Part shown: positions 1-8,053 of the stretch, in pieces | Layout of the letters: every line of letters starts with the position of its first letter | Position numbering within the stretch: the first letter of the stretch is position 1 | NCBI GenBank assembly: GCA_947254645.1 | Contig: CAMYDW010000023.1 | Coordinates: 1 to 20,476 of the forward strand | Direction of reading: 5' to 3' | Length of the DNA stretch: 20,476 bases | Source of the DNA: an uncultured Peptococcaceae bacterium | GTDB lineage: Bacteria > Bacillota > Peptococcia > Peptococcales > Peptococcaceae | Translations under genes and position numbers: made by a program | The notes under the pieces: generated by a model | The model's input: the letters and a program-made list of their open reading frames with translations, nothing else | What the model was told of the DNA's origin: nothing | Database searches by the model: none

Positions 1-422
1 GTATTGCAATGACAGAATTTTATTTAAGTGTATTATTACACATTTCTTCAAGCCAATTTAAGTTTAGAGAAGATATCCATTCTTTGGAGTATAGTATTTT
101 GTATGGAGATTTACTTTCAGGTGCTTTTGCAAAAAAATTAGTGGATATGGGTGAATTAGAAACCCTTAAACGTTGGTTAATAGTCTTAAGTAAAATTCAG
201 CAGAATTTAGTGGTATTATCATTAGAAGATGCTGATGCTCAAAGAAAAAAAATACTCTTATCTCAAACAATTTATGAGTTGATTAGTAGCGAAAAATTTA
301 TATGTAATGAATCAATATCAAATGCTACCCTTTTTGGAATAACAGCAGAGGAAATACAAGAGTACTTAAGAAAATATATTACGTCAAAAAATGATGTAAT
401 GAAAATGTTATTAGGTGAGTAA
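1..422 (+). CDS. hepS: HepS-like heptaprenyl diphosphate synthase component I (5'-truncated by window edge)
   Basis: This is probably the non-catalytic subunit of a two-component prenyl diphosphate synthase that makes the menaquinone side chain. The frame is open from base 3; the first ATG is at 9, and no stop or ribosome site precedes it in the window. From that ATG 137 residues are visible, against about 250 for the Bacillus subtilis subunit as I recall it. The segment around residues 29-47 (SILYGDLLSGAF...) and the following helix resemble the GDYFSG region of HepS, which lies well inside the family protein, so I infer that the true start is left of the window. No Asp-rich catalytic motif is present, as expected for component I. 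Its TAA directly abuts the ATG of the catalytic subunit gene, which supports the pairing. The assignment rests on remembered family resemblance. A stand-alone small protein starting at 9 is possible but less likely. Confidence 0.6.
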   Translation, partial: IAMTEFYLSVLLHISSSQFKFREDIHSLEYSILYGDLLSGAFAKKLVDMGELETLKRWLIVLSKIQQNLVVLSLEDADAQRKKILLSQTIYELISSEKFICNESISNATLFGITAEEIQEYLRKYITSKNDVMKMLLGE

Positions 423-1400
423 ATGAAAACTTTAATGCAACATCAAAAAATAAAAAAATTATTAAAAGAAGTTGAAGTCTGCTTAGAAGAAATGGTAGAG
501 TTTGATGATGTTTTTCTAAGAGAAGCTGCATTATTTAATATGCAAGCGGGTGGAAAGAGATTACGCCCTCTATTTGTATTGCTGAGTGCCCAATATTTTG
601 GGGTTCACAATAAAGATATCGTAAAATTTGCCACAATTATGGAATTGGTGCATATGGCATCTTTGATTCACGATGATGTCAACGATCATTCAAGTTTAAG
701 ACGTGGCCAGAAAACATTAAATGTAAAATATAATAATAATGTTGCAGTGCATAGCGGAGACTATATTTTAATAGAAGCTTTGAAAAAGGTATATGAAATA
801 CCACATTCAGATATTCTTTTACAGATTTTGTCTGAGACAGCAATTGAGATGTCCAAAGGAGAAATTGCACAATTGGCGTCACTATTCGATATTCATCAAA
901 ATATTGAATCTTATAATTATCGAATTGAACGTAAAACTGCTCTCTTGATTGCAGTTTGTTGCAAAACAGGTGCTATATTGAGCAATGCTTCAAATGATGA
1001 AATAGATGCATTCTATAAATATGGTTTTCATTTAGGAATGGCTTTTCAAATAAAAGACGACTTGATGGATATTCAAGGAACAAATATTCAGCTTGGTAAA
1101 CCCAACGGAAATGATTTGAAAAATGGTTTAGTAAATTTACCAACTATCTTATTATTGGAAAAAGATTTTCCAGAGAAGGTAGAAATTCAAGAGCGTATAA
1201 AAAATCAATTCCCAAATGGCCAGGATGATATTGATTTTATTATGCCTTTTATTCAAGCACCAGAAATCATTAGTGCATGCGAGGATATAATTTATCAACA
1301 TATTAATGCTGCTAAAGAAATATTAAATGATTTTAGAGCTAATGACACAAGAAATCTCTTGTTTGAAGCATCAGATTATATTTACGAAAGGTTAAAATAA
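423..1400 (+). CDS. hepT: Polyprenyl (heptaprenyl-type) diphosphate synthase, catalytic component II
   Basis: A trans-isoprenyl diphosphate synthase that condenses isopentenyl diphosphate onto an allylic primer to build the long chain used for quinones. Visible motifs are GGKRLRP at 43-49, the first Asp-rich motif HDDVND (D84, D85, D88) followed by LRRG, the GDY segment at 112-114, and the second Asp-rich motif KDDLMD (D212, D213, D216). The length of 325 residues is normal for the family. The ATG at 423 follows the previous stop without a gap and has an AGGTGAG ribosome site at 412-418. The component-I-like gene just upstream suggests a HepS/HepT heteromer. The chain length cannot be read reliably from the sequence, so octaprenyl or another long chain is possible. 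It shares a 1-base overlap with the next gene (TAATG). Confidence 0.9.
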   Translation: MKTLMQHQKIKKLLKEVEVCLEEMVEFDDVFLREAALFNMQAGGKRLRPLFVLLSAQYFGVHNKDIVKFATIMELVHMASLIHDDVNDHSSLRRGQKTLNVKYNNNVAVHSGDYILIEALKKVYEIPHSDILLQILSETAIEMSKGEIAQLASLFDIHQNIESYNYRIERKTALLIAVCCKTGAILSNASNDEIDAFYKYGFHLGMAFQIKDDLMDIQGTNIQLGKPNGNDLKNGLVNLPTILLLEKDFPEKVEIQERIKNQFPNGQDDIDFIMPFIQAPEIISACEDIIYQHINAAKEILNDFRANDTRNLLFEASDYIYERLK

Positions 1401-2056
1401 TGGCATTTGATTATTCAATTATGCTAGATTTAGCTGGTAAAAATGTTCTTGTCATTGGTGGCGGTTGTGTTGCATCACGTAAAATAAAAAAATTATGTGC
1501 TTCTGGTGCTCATATTACCGTTGTGGCGCCTGAGATAAGTTCATATGTAGAAAAGGTTGCTAATAGTGGCCAGATTTCTTTAGAAAAACGAGATTTTGAA
1601 CTAAAGGATCTAGATTATTATCAGCCTTTTTTTGTGTGTGCTGCGACAGATAATATAAATCTTAATAGTGATATTGCCTCATACTGCGACAAACATAATA
1701 TTTTAGTAAATGTTATTACTAAACCAGAAGAAGGCAATGTTGCAATACAATCAGATATAAGACGCGAAAACTTTAATGTTTCAATTTCTACGTTTGGACA
1801 AAGTCCAGCATTTTCTAAAAACCTAAGACTTTATTTAGAAAATATTTTTAATAGTGACTTTGATTTAATCGTTAGGATATATAAAGATACACGATTGTGG
1901 GTTCTTGAAACAGTTGAAGAGCCAGCAAAAAGAGAAGAAGTTTTTCAGCAACTTTCTTTCAATACAATCAATAATTTTGTTCAAGATGGTAAAAATATAT
2001 CTTATAATGAGTTACTGAAGAAGGTGAAACAATGGCTATATTACTCATTGGATTGA
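1400..2056 (+). CDS. Precorrin-2 dehydrogenase / sirohydrochlorin ferrochelatase-like protein (SirC/CysG N-terminal type)
   Basis: An NAD-dependent enzyme expected to oxidise precorrin-2 to sirohydrochlorin, the step feeding siroheme and anaerobic cobalamin synthesis. The N-terminus carries a Rossmann nucleotide-binding motif (VLVIGGGCVASRK, about 16-28). AATDN at about 81-85 and the later ISTFGQSP segment both match the CysG N-terminal domain. The 218 residues fit the stand-alone SirC/Met8 class without a methyltransferase domain. One oddity: where CysG has NVVDAP, with D104 regarded as important for activity, this protein reads NVITKP with Thr at residue 107. The gene starts one base inside the hepT stop and ends 25 bases inside hemA, so it is probably co-translated with both. 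Neighbouring hemA, hemC, cobA-hemD, hemB and hemL strongly support a tetrapyrrole role. Whether it also chelates metal cannot be told from the sequence. Confidence 0.88.
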   Translation: MAFDYSIMLDLAGKNVLVIGGGCVASRKIKKLCASGAHITVVAPEISSYVEKVANSGQISLEKRDFELKDLDYYQPFFVCAATDNINLNSDIASYCDKHNILVNVITKPEEGNVAIQSDIRRENFNVSISTFGQSPAFSKNLRLYLENIFNSDFDLIVRIYKDTRLWVLETVEEPAKREEVFQQLSFNTINNFVQDGKNISYNELLKKVKQWLYYSLD

Positions 2057-3318
2057 ATCATAAAACTGCTCCAGTTGAAATTAGAGAACGTGTATCTCTA
2101 TCAAGATCTCAAATCGAAAAATTAAGTGAGCGTATTCGAAACATTGATTCTTTTTTAGGGTGCTCAATCCTATCTACTTGTAACCGTACGGAATTTTATG
2201 TGAATGCTACATCGCCTATTTTAGCTCAAGAAGCGCTCATTCAACTAATGGACGAATATAGTGGTGTAGGCTGTAGGGAATTAGCAAAATACTTATATAT
2301 AAAATTTAATCGTAATGCTGTATTGCATTTGTTTACTGTTGCCTCTGGATTAGATTCTATGATTTTAGGTGAGAGCCAGATTCAAGGACAAGTGCAAGAT
2401 GCATATGAATATGCGCTGAGCTACAGGATATCCGACAGTATTATTAACACACTATTTATGAATGCGCTTACAGTTGGAAAACGTGTAAGAACAGAGACTC
2501 AAATTGATCGACATACTTTGAGTGTAAGTGTTGCAGCTGTTGAACTAACCAAAAAAACATTAGGGTCTTTAGAAGATAAAACAGTCCTTGTGTTAGGTGC
2601 TGGCGAAACAAGTGAATTAACGGCACGATATTTAATTGAAAATAATATTTCTAGTATTATGGTTTCTAATCGTACTTATGAACGTGCAGAATGGCTTGCT
2701 AATGAAATAGGCGGAAAAGCTGTTCAATTTTCAAATATGGATCAATATTTATCAGATGCAGATATTATCATAAGTAGCACGGCTTCACCAGTACCGATTT
2801 TGGATAAAAGGGACCTTCTGAAATTTGATGAAAATAGAAATAAATCACTTGTTGTAATAGATATTGCAGTGCCAAGAGACATCCATCCTAATATTGCTGA
2901 ATTGCCTTATGTGACTCTTTTTGACATTGATGATTTACAGAAAGAAATGGATGTAAATCTTTCTTATCGCCAAAAAGAGGCCATTGATGCAAAACGTATA
3001 GTTGATGAAGAAATGGATAATTTTTATTTCTGGCTAGATTCATTATGGGTTGTTCCTACAATTGTCAGAATGCGAAAACAAATTGAAAAGATTAAACAAG
3101 ATGAGATTGAAAGAGCGATTAACAGAATTGATACACCAAGTGAACGTGAAATAAGAATTATAGAACAACTAGCCAACAGTATTGTTAATCAATGGTTACA
3201 TAAACCGATCGTAAATATGAAATCTCTAGCTGGTCATAGAATAGATAAGATAGATTGCTATATTAATGCAATTAATGATCTATGGGGGCTTGAAGAAAAT
3301 GGTGATGAAAATGAATAA
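2032..3318 (+). CDS. hemA: Glutamyl-tRNA reductase
   Basis: It reduces glutamyl-tRNA(Glu) to glutamate-1-semialdehyde with NADPH, the first committed step of the C5 route to 5-aminolevulinate. The N-terminal catalytic domain has the signature STCNRTEFYV with the nucleophile at Cys50. GLDSMILGESQI lies at about 105-116, and the nucleotide-binding VLVLGAGETSE at about 186-196 opens the NADPH domain. A C-terminal dimerisation helix region follows. The 428 residues are typical. The ATG at 2032 has an AAGGTGA site at 2021-2027 and lies inside the upstream gene, giving a 25-base overlap. Its 3' end overlaps hemC by 8 bases. Clustering with hemL, whose enzyme takes the unstable semialdehyde product directly, is functionally sensible. 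The annotation is secure. Confidence 0.97.
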   Translation: MAILLIGLNHKTAPVEIRERVSLSRSQIEKLSERIRNIDSFLGCSILSTCNRTEFYVNATSPILAQEALIQLMDEYSGVGCRELAKYLYIKFNRNAVLHLFTVASGLDSMILGESQIQGQVQDAYEYALSYRISDSIINTLFMNALTVGKRVRTETQIDRHTLSVSVAAVELTKKTLGSLEDKTVLVLGAGETSELTARYLIENNISSIMVSNRTYERAEWLANEIGGKAVQFSNMDQYLSDADIIISSTASPVPILDKRDLLKFDENRNKSLVVIDIAVPRDIHPNIAELPYVTLFDIDDLQKEMDVNLSYRQKEAIDAKRIVDEEMDNFYFWLDSLWVVPTIVRMRKQIEKIKQDEIERAINRIDTPSEREIRIIEQLANSIVNQWLHKPIVNMKSLAGHRIDKIDCYINAINDLWGLEENGDENE

Positions 3319-4231
3319 GCATATTAAAATAGGTTCTAGAGACAGTCAGTTGGCCTTATGGCAAACATATCACGTAATTGATGCTCTTAAAGAACATTTC
3401 CCAGACACAACCTTTGAAGTCGTCAGTATGAAAACGAAGGGTGACAAACTATTAGACATTTCTCTTTCAAAAATTGGCGATAAAGGTCTATTTACAAGTG
3501 AATTAGAATCTATGATGATTTCAGGCGAAATAGATTTAGCAGTTCATAGCTTAAAAGACATGCCGACTTCATTAGATTCGCGTCTTGTATTAGCCTGCTT
3601 TTTAAAGAGATATAATCATAAAGATGCTCTCCTAACAAAACATACAGGTGGTATTATGGATTTACCACATGGTGCTGTTGTTGGGACGAGTAGTTTACGT
3701 AGACGTTCACAACTTTTATCCATGCGCCCTGATTTAGAAGTTTGTGATTTGCGCGGTAATATTAATACACGCTTAAAAAAATTTCATGAAGGTCATTATG
3801 ATGCGGCGATATTGGCAGTTGCAGGACTTGATAGATTAGGATTCCATGATGAAATTTCGGAAGAATTGGATGAAGAATTTTTTATGCCAGCAGTTGGTCA
3901 AGGTGTATTAACCATTGAATGTCGAAGTGATCGTGAAGATTTATTGGATATGATTAGCACTATAAATCATCATGATACCTATATGTGTATCACTGCTGAA
4001 AGAGAATTCATGAATAGCCTAAATGGTGGTTGTCAAGTGCCTCTCGGTGCATATGCACAAATTATTGATGATACAATTAAAATTCAAGGATTTGTTGGAA
4101 GCGTTGATGGAACAGAGATTATTAAGGAAGAAATTATTCGACCTGTATCTGAATTCCAATCTATAGGAAAACTATTAGCAGATAAATTATTGTCAAAAGG
4201 TGCAAAAAAAATCTTAGATGCGATTAGATGA
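3311..4231 (+). CDS. hemC: Hydroxymethylbilane synthase (porphobilinogen deaminase)
   Basis: It polymerises four porphobilinogen units into the linear tetrapyrrole hydroxymethylbilane. Clear motifs are IGSRDSQLALWQ at the N-terminus, KGDKLLD, AVHSLKDMPT with the catalytic Asp at about 83, GTSSLRRRSQ, LRGNINTRL, and NGGCQVPLGA. The Cys in the last motif (about 241) anchors the dipyrromethane cofactor. I chose the ATG at 3311, which gives 306 residues as is usual; it is preceded closely by GGTGATG (3301-3307) and makes the protein begin directly at the conserved strand. The same frame is open to an ATG at 3266, but that would add 15 unconserved residues inside hemA. An ATG at 3305 is a close alternative. 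The chosen start overlaps hemA by 8 bases. Confidence 0.96.
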   Translation: MNKHIKIGSRDSQLALWQTYHVIDALKEHFPDTTFEVVSMKTKGDKLLDISLSKIGDKGLFTSELESMMISGEIDLAVHSLKDMPTSLDSRLVLACFLKRYNHKDALLTKHTGGIMDLPHGAVVGTSSLRRRSQLLSMRPDLEVCDLRGNINTRLKKFHEGHYDAAILAVAGLDRLGFHDEISEELDEEFFMPAVGQGVLTIECRSDREDLLDMISTINHHDTYMCITAEREFMNSLNGGCQVPLGAYAQIIDDTIKIQGFVGSVDGTEIIKEEIIRPVSEFQSIGKLLADKLLSKGAKKILDAIR

Positions 4232-4249
4232 TTAAGAGAGGTAACATTG

Positions 4250-5761
4250 ATGAATAAAGGCTATGTATATTTAGTTGGTGCAGGACCTGGGGATGTTGGT
4301 CTAATTACAGTTAAAGGGTTAGAGTGTATAAAAAAAGCAGACGTGATTGTATATGATCGTCTGGCTAATGCACGCTTACTATCCTACGCAAAACCAGATG
4401 TCAAATTAATCTATGTTGGAAAAACCCCAGATCACCATACTTTAAAACAAGATGAGATTAACCAAGTGTTGGTAGATGAGGCTTTAAAAGGACTTGTTGT
4501 CACTCGCTTAAAGGGTGGAGATCCTTATGTTTTTGGTCGCGGTGGCGAAGAAGCAGAATTATTGAAAGCAAATCATGTTAAATTTGAGGTTGTACCAGGT
4601 ATTACTTCTGCTATTGCAGTACCATCTTATGCGGGTATCCCTGTTACTCATCGCAATTTGACCTCAACTTTTACAGTTATAACTGGACATGAGGATCCTC
4701 TAAAAGAAAACAGTCAAATCAACTGGAAACGTCTAGCAACAGATCCAGGAACACTAATTTTCTTAATGGGTGTCGGTAATTTAAAAGAGATTGTGCGTCA
4801 ATTGACTTCAAACGGAAAAGAAGCGACTACACCAGTAGCACTTATTCGATGGGGAACTCGTCCTGAACAACAAGTTGTTACAGGCACTTTAGATAATATT
4901 GTTGCAGAAGTAGAACGAGCAGGATTGACTTCCCCAGCTATTATCATTGTTGGTGAAGTTGTAAGCATGCGGGATACTTTAACATGGTTTGAACAAATGC
5001 CTTTATTTGGTAAACGTATTCTAGTAACTCGTGCTAGAGAACAAGCAAGTGCTTTTTCACAAATGATAGAAGAAGCTGGTGGTGAAGCTTATGAGTTACC
5101 TACAATTGTCATAGATCCTGCCGATGAATCAGACGATTTAATGCGTGCAGTACGTGAAGCCCATTCCTATGATTGGGTTGTTTTCACAAGTGTGAATGGT
5201 GTATATGCTTTCTTTAAAAGCTTGAAAAAACAACATTTAGATATTCGTTCTTTGGGTAATGTTAAAATTTGTGCAATCGGTCCTAAAACAAAAGAAGCCC
5301 TTGAGGATAAAGGCCTTTTGGTTGAAGCAATGCCTGAGAAATTTATTGCTGAGAGTGTTATTGACTGTTTAAAGCCTCTTATCAAGCCTAATGATAAGAT
5401 TTTATTACCACGCTCTGATTTAGCACGTACGATACTAGTGGATGTTTTAACGGAATTAGGCACAAAAGTAGATGAAGTAATTGCCTATAGAACAAAAAAG
5501 AATAATGAATTTGATGAATCCATCATTGAAAAAATCAAAGATAAATCAATTAACATTATTACTTTTACAAGTTCCTCCACAGTAACGAATCTGATGGAAA
5601 TCATTAAAGATAAATCTATTTTAGAAGATATTATTTTAGCTTCTATTGGACCAGCAACCAGCGAAACAATGAGACAACATGGAATAGAACCAAATATTGA
5701 GGCTGAAACATATACAATTCAAGGATTATTTGATAGCATTTTGTCATATGTAAAGGAGTAA
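4250..5761 (+). CDS. cobA-hemD: Fused uroporphyrinogen-III C-methyltransferase / uroporphyrinogen-III synthase (CobA-HemD)
   Basis: A bifunctional protein. The N-terminal half (about 1-245) is the SAM-dependent methyltransferase that turns uroporphyrinogen III into precorrin-2. It shows VGAGPGD at 9-15, VTRLKGGDPYVFGRGGEE around 84-101, VVPGITSA, and the SPAIIIVGEVV end of the domain. The C-terminal half begins at about residue 254 (GKRILVTRARE) and is the HemD synthase that cyclises hydroxymethylbilane. It contains VFTSVNGV, AIGPKT, TFTSSSTV and SIGPATSETM and has the usual low conservation. I preferred the ATG at 4250 (503 residues) to the TTG one codon earlier, because GAGAGG at 4236-4241 is 8 bases away from the ATG. 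Such fusions are known in Firmicutes. The fusion directs uroporphyrinogen III toward siroheme and cobalamin. It follows hemC after 18 bases and precedes hemB by 4. Confidence 0.95.
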   Translation: MNKGYVYLVGAGPGDVGLITVKGLECIKKADVIVYDRLANARLLSYAKPDVKLIYVGKTPDHHTLKQDEINQVLVDEALKGLVVTRLKGGDPYVFGRGGEEAELLKANHVKFEVVPGITSAIAVPSYAGIPVTHRNLTSTFTVITGHEDPLKENSQINWKRLATDPGTLIFLMGVGNLKEIVRQLTSNGKEATTPVALIRWGTRPEQQVVTGTLDNIVAEVERAGLTSPAIIIVGEVVSMRDTLTWFEQMPLFGKRILVTRAREQASAFSQMIEEAGGEAYELPTIVIDPADESDDLMRAVREAHSYDWVVFTSVNGVYAFFKSLKKQHLDIRSLGNVKICAIGPKTKEALEDKGLLVEAMPEKFIAESVIDCLKPLIKPNDKILLPRSDLARTILVDVLTELGTKVDEVIAYRTKKNNEFDESIIEKIKDKSINIITFTSSSTVTNLMEIIKDKSILEDIILASIGPATSETMRQHGIEPNIEAETYTIQGLFDSILSYVKE

Positions 5762-5765
5762 TATC

Positions 5766-6743
5766 ATGTTTCCAGAAAATAGAATGCGAAGATTGCGTCG
5801 TACTGAAAATATTCGTAATATGCTGCAAGAGATTCATTTGAATATTGCCGATTATATTTATCCTATTTTTGTAGTTGAAGGTACCGATATCATTAATCCA
5901 ATTAATTCCATGCCTGGGGTTAACCAGTTTTCGCTAGATCATGTTTTAGAGGAAGTTCAAAGAGCTGTTGATGCAGGAATTATATCAATTATGTTGTTCG
6001 GTATACCTGAGGCTAAAGATGCCCTAGGAAGTGGCGCTTACGCTAGTGAAGGTATTATTCAACAAGCGATTAAGCTTATAAGAGCATCATATCCAGATTT
6101 AATTATTTCAACGGATGTTTGTATGTGCGAATATACTGATCATGGACATTGTGGCATCATAAAAAATCAAGTCATTGATAATGATGAAACGTTACCATAT
6201 CTTGCTAAAATTGCGGTAAGTCATGCTGAAGCTGGAGCGGATATTTTAGCACCTTCTGATATGATGGATGGAAGAATTAGTGTCATTAGAGAAGCGCTTG
6301 ATAATGCTGGCTATAAAGATGTTATGATAATGGCTCATTCTGCTAAGTTTGCCTCTTCATTTTATGGTCCATTTAGAGATGCTGCAGACTCTACTCCTCA
6401 ATTTGGTGACCGCAAGTCTTATCAAATGGACCCAGCATCAGGCATTAGACAAGCATTACAAGAGGTTGAATTGGATTTAGCAGAAGGCGCAGATATGGTT
6501 ATTATTAAACCAAGCCTTGCTTATCTAGATTTGATTTCTGCTGTTCATGAATCTTATTTAACACCGGTTGTTGCTTATAATGTCAGTGCTGAATATGCTA
6601 TGGTCAAGGCAGCTGCTCAAAATGGTTGGATTGATGAGAAAAAAATTGTTATAGAAATGATGCAAGCTTTTAAAAGAGCTGGCGCTAAATTAGTGATTAC
6701 TTATCATGCAATAGACTTGGCCAATTGGTTAAAGGAGGATTAA
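5766..6743 (+). CDS. hemB: Porphobilinogen synthase (5-aminolevulinate dehydratase), zinc type
   Basis: It condenses two 5-aminolevulinate molecules into porphobilinogen. Two Schiff-base lysines are visible, K194 in HSAKFASSFYGPFRDA and K248 in MVIIKPSLAYLD. The metal-site segment DVCMCEYTDHGHCG carries C119, C121 and C129, the cysteine (zinc-binding) version rather than the aspartate-rich magnesium version. SDMMDGR at 164-170 is also typical. The length of 325 residues is normal. The ATG at 5766 has a strong AAAGGAG site at 5752-5758, inside the end of the preceding gene. Only 4 bases separate it from cobA-hemD and 2 from hemL. Confidence 0.97.
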   Translation: MFPENRMRRLRRTENIRNMLQEIHLNIADYIYPIFVVEGTDIINPINSMPGVNQFSLDHVLEEVQRAVDAGIISIMLFGIPEAKDALGSGAYASEGIIQQAIKLIRASYPDLIISTDVCMCEYTDHGHCGIIKNQVIDNDETLPYLAKIAVSHAEAGADILAPSDMMDGRISVIREALDNAGYKDVMIMAHSAKFASSFYGPFRDAADSTPQFGDRKSYQMDPASGIRQALQEVELDLAEGADMVIIKPSLAYLDLISAVHESYLTPVVAYNVSAEYAMVKAAAQNGWIDEKKIVIEMMQAFKRAGAKLVITYHAIDLANWLKED

Positions 6744-6745
6744 GA

Positions 6746-8053
6746 ATGGAATTTCAATTTGAAAAATCTAAATCAAGTTTTGAAGCAGCACAAAAAGTTA
6801 TTCCAGGGGGTGTGAATAGTCCTGTACGTGCTTTTAAAGCTGTAGGAGAACACCCTGTTTTTATTAAACATGGTGAAAAAGCACATATTGTTGATATTGA
6901 CAATCAAGAATATGTAGATTTTGTATGCTCTTGGGGTCCACTTATTCTCGGTCACAGACATCCTAAAGTTTTAAATGCCATCAACGATACTTTAGAACAT
7001 GGTACAACTTACGGGATGCCAACATTAGTCGAAACAAAGATGGCAGAATTGGTTTGTGAACTGATTCCTAGCATTGAAATGGTCAGAATGGTTTCATCTG
7101 GGACCGAAGCAACAATGAGTGCCTTACGTTTGGCTCGTGGTTACACAAAAAAGAACAAAATAATTAAATTTGAAGGTTGCTATCATGGGCATGCTGATTT
7201 ATTGCTTATTAATGCTGGCTCTGGAGCAATGACCTTTGGTGTGCCATCTAGTCCTGGTGTGCCTGAAGCCATTGCCAAAGAGACTTTGACAGCTAAATAT
7301 AATGATATAGATAGCGTCAAGAAGCTTTTTGAATTATACAAAGACGAAATTGCAGCTGTTATTGTAGAACCTATTCCAGGCAATATGGGATTGATTTTAC
7401 CAGAAAATAATTTCTTGGAGGATTTAAGAACAATAACTACTGACAATAATGCACTATTAATTTTTGATGAAGTTATTTCAGGTTTTAGAGCAAGTATTGG
7501 TGGGGCTCAAAAAGTTTTTGATGTGATGCCTGATTTGACCTGCCTTGGAAAGATTATTGGTGGTGGTCTTCCAGTAGGTGCATTTGGTGGTAAAAAAGAA
7601 ATTATGGAACATCTTTCACCAGCTGGGGATGTTTACCAAGCAGGAACTTTATCAGGAAATCCACTGGCGATGGCAGCGGGATATGCCACACTATCAGTTT
7701 TAAAAGAAGAAGCGCCTTATGAAGAAATGGATAAAAAAGCCAAAAATCTAGTGGATAATCTAAAAAAATTAGCTCAAAAACATAAAGTGGCTATCCAAAT
7801 TAACCAATTTGGATCACTATTTACTGTTTTCTTTAATAAAGATTCTATCCATTCTTATAGTGATGCTAAAAAATGTGATACAAAAGCTTATGCTGTCTTT
7901 TTTGAAACAATGTTAAAAAATGGTGTTCATTTACCGCCATCACAATTTGAATGCTGGTTCTTGTCTACTGCACATAGTGAAGAGGATATTCAATTTACAA
8001 TTAATGCTGCTGATAAGGCATTTGCAGAAGTAGGGAAATTGCAAAATGTATAA
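6746..8053 (+). CDS. hemL: Glutamate-1-semialdehyde 2,1-aminomutase
   Basis: A PLP-dependent class III aminotransferase-fold enzyme that isomerises glutamate-1-semialdehyde to 5-aminolevulinate, completing the C5 pathway begun by HemA. Motifs are PGGVNSPVRAF near 20-30, MVSSGTEATMSALRLARG around 115-132, FEGCYHGHAD at about 142-151, IFDEVISGFR at about 239-248, and the PLP lysine K269 in CLGKIIGGGLPVGAFGG. Length from the ATG at 6746 is 435 residues, as expected. AAAGGAGG at 6731-6738 is a near-ideal ribosome site for this ATG. An in-frame TTG at 6725 lies upstream of that site and would add seven unconserved residues, so I reject it. The stop overlaps miaB by 8 bases. Confidence 0.97.
   Translation: MEFQFEKSKSSFEAAQKVIPGGVNSPVRAFKAVGEHPVFIKHGEKAHIVDIDNQEYVDFVCSWGPLILGHRHPKVLNAINDTLEHGTTYGMPTLVETKMAELVCELIPSIEMVRMVSSGTEATMSALRLARGYTKKNKIIKFEGCYHGHADLLLINAGSGAMTFGVPSSPGVPEAIAKETLTAKYNDIDSVKKLFELYKDEIAAVIVEPIPGNMGLILPENNFLEDLRTITTDNNALLIFDEVISGFRASIGGAQKVFDVMPDLTCLGKIIGGGLPVGAFGGKKEIMEHLSPAGDVYQAGTLSGNPLAMAAGYATLSVLKEEAPYEEMDKKAKNLVDNLKKLAQKHKVAIQINQFGSLFTVFFNKDSIHSYSDAKKCDTKAYAVFFETMLKNGVHLPPSQFECWFLSTAHSEEDIQFTINAADKAFAEVGKLQNV

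Noticed and set aside
679..882. Antisense open frames inside hepT and similar ones inside other genes
   Set aside because: All lie opposite strongly conserved coding sequence, lack ribosome sites, and read as low-complexity or hydrophobic shadows.
3266..3310. Longer hemC start at the ATG at 3266
   Set aside because: It would add 15 residues wholly inside hemA without conservation, and the family N-terminus begins at the ATG at 3311.
6725..6745. hemL start at the TTG at 6725
   Set aside because: The strong AAAGGAGG lies downstream of this codon and fits the ATG at 6746.
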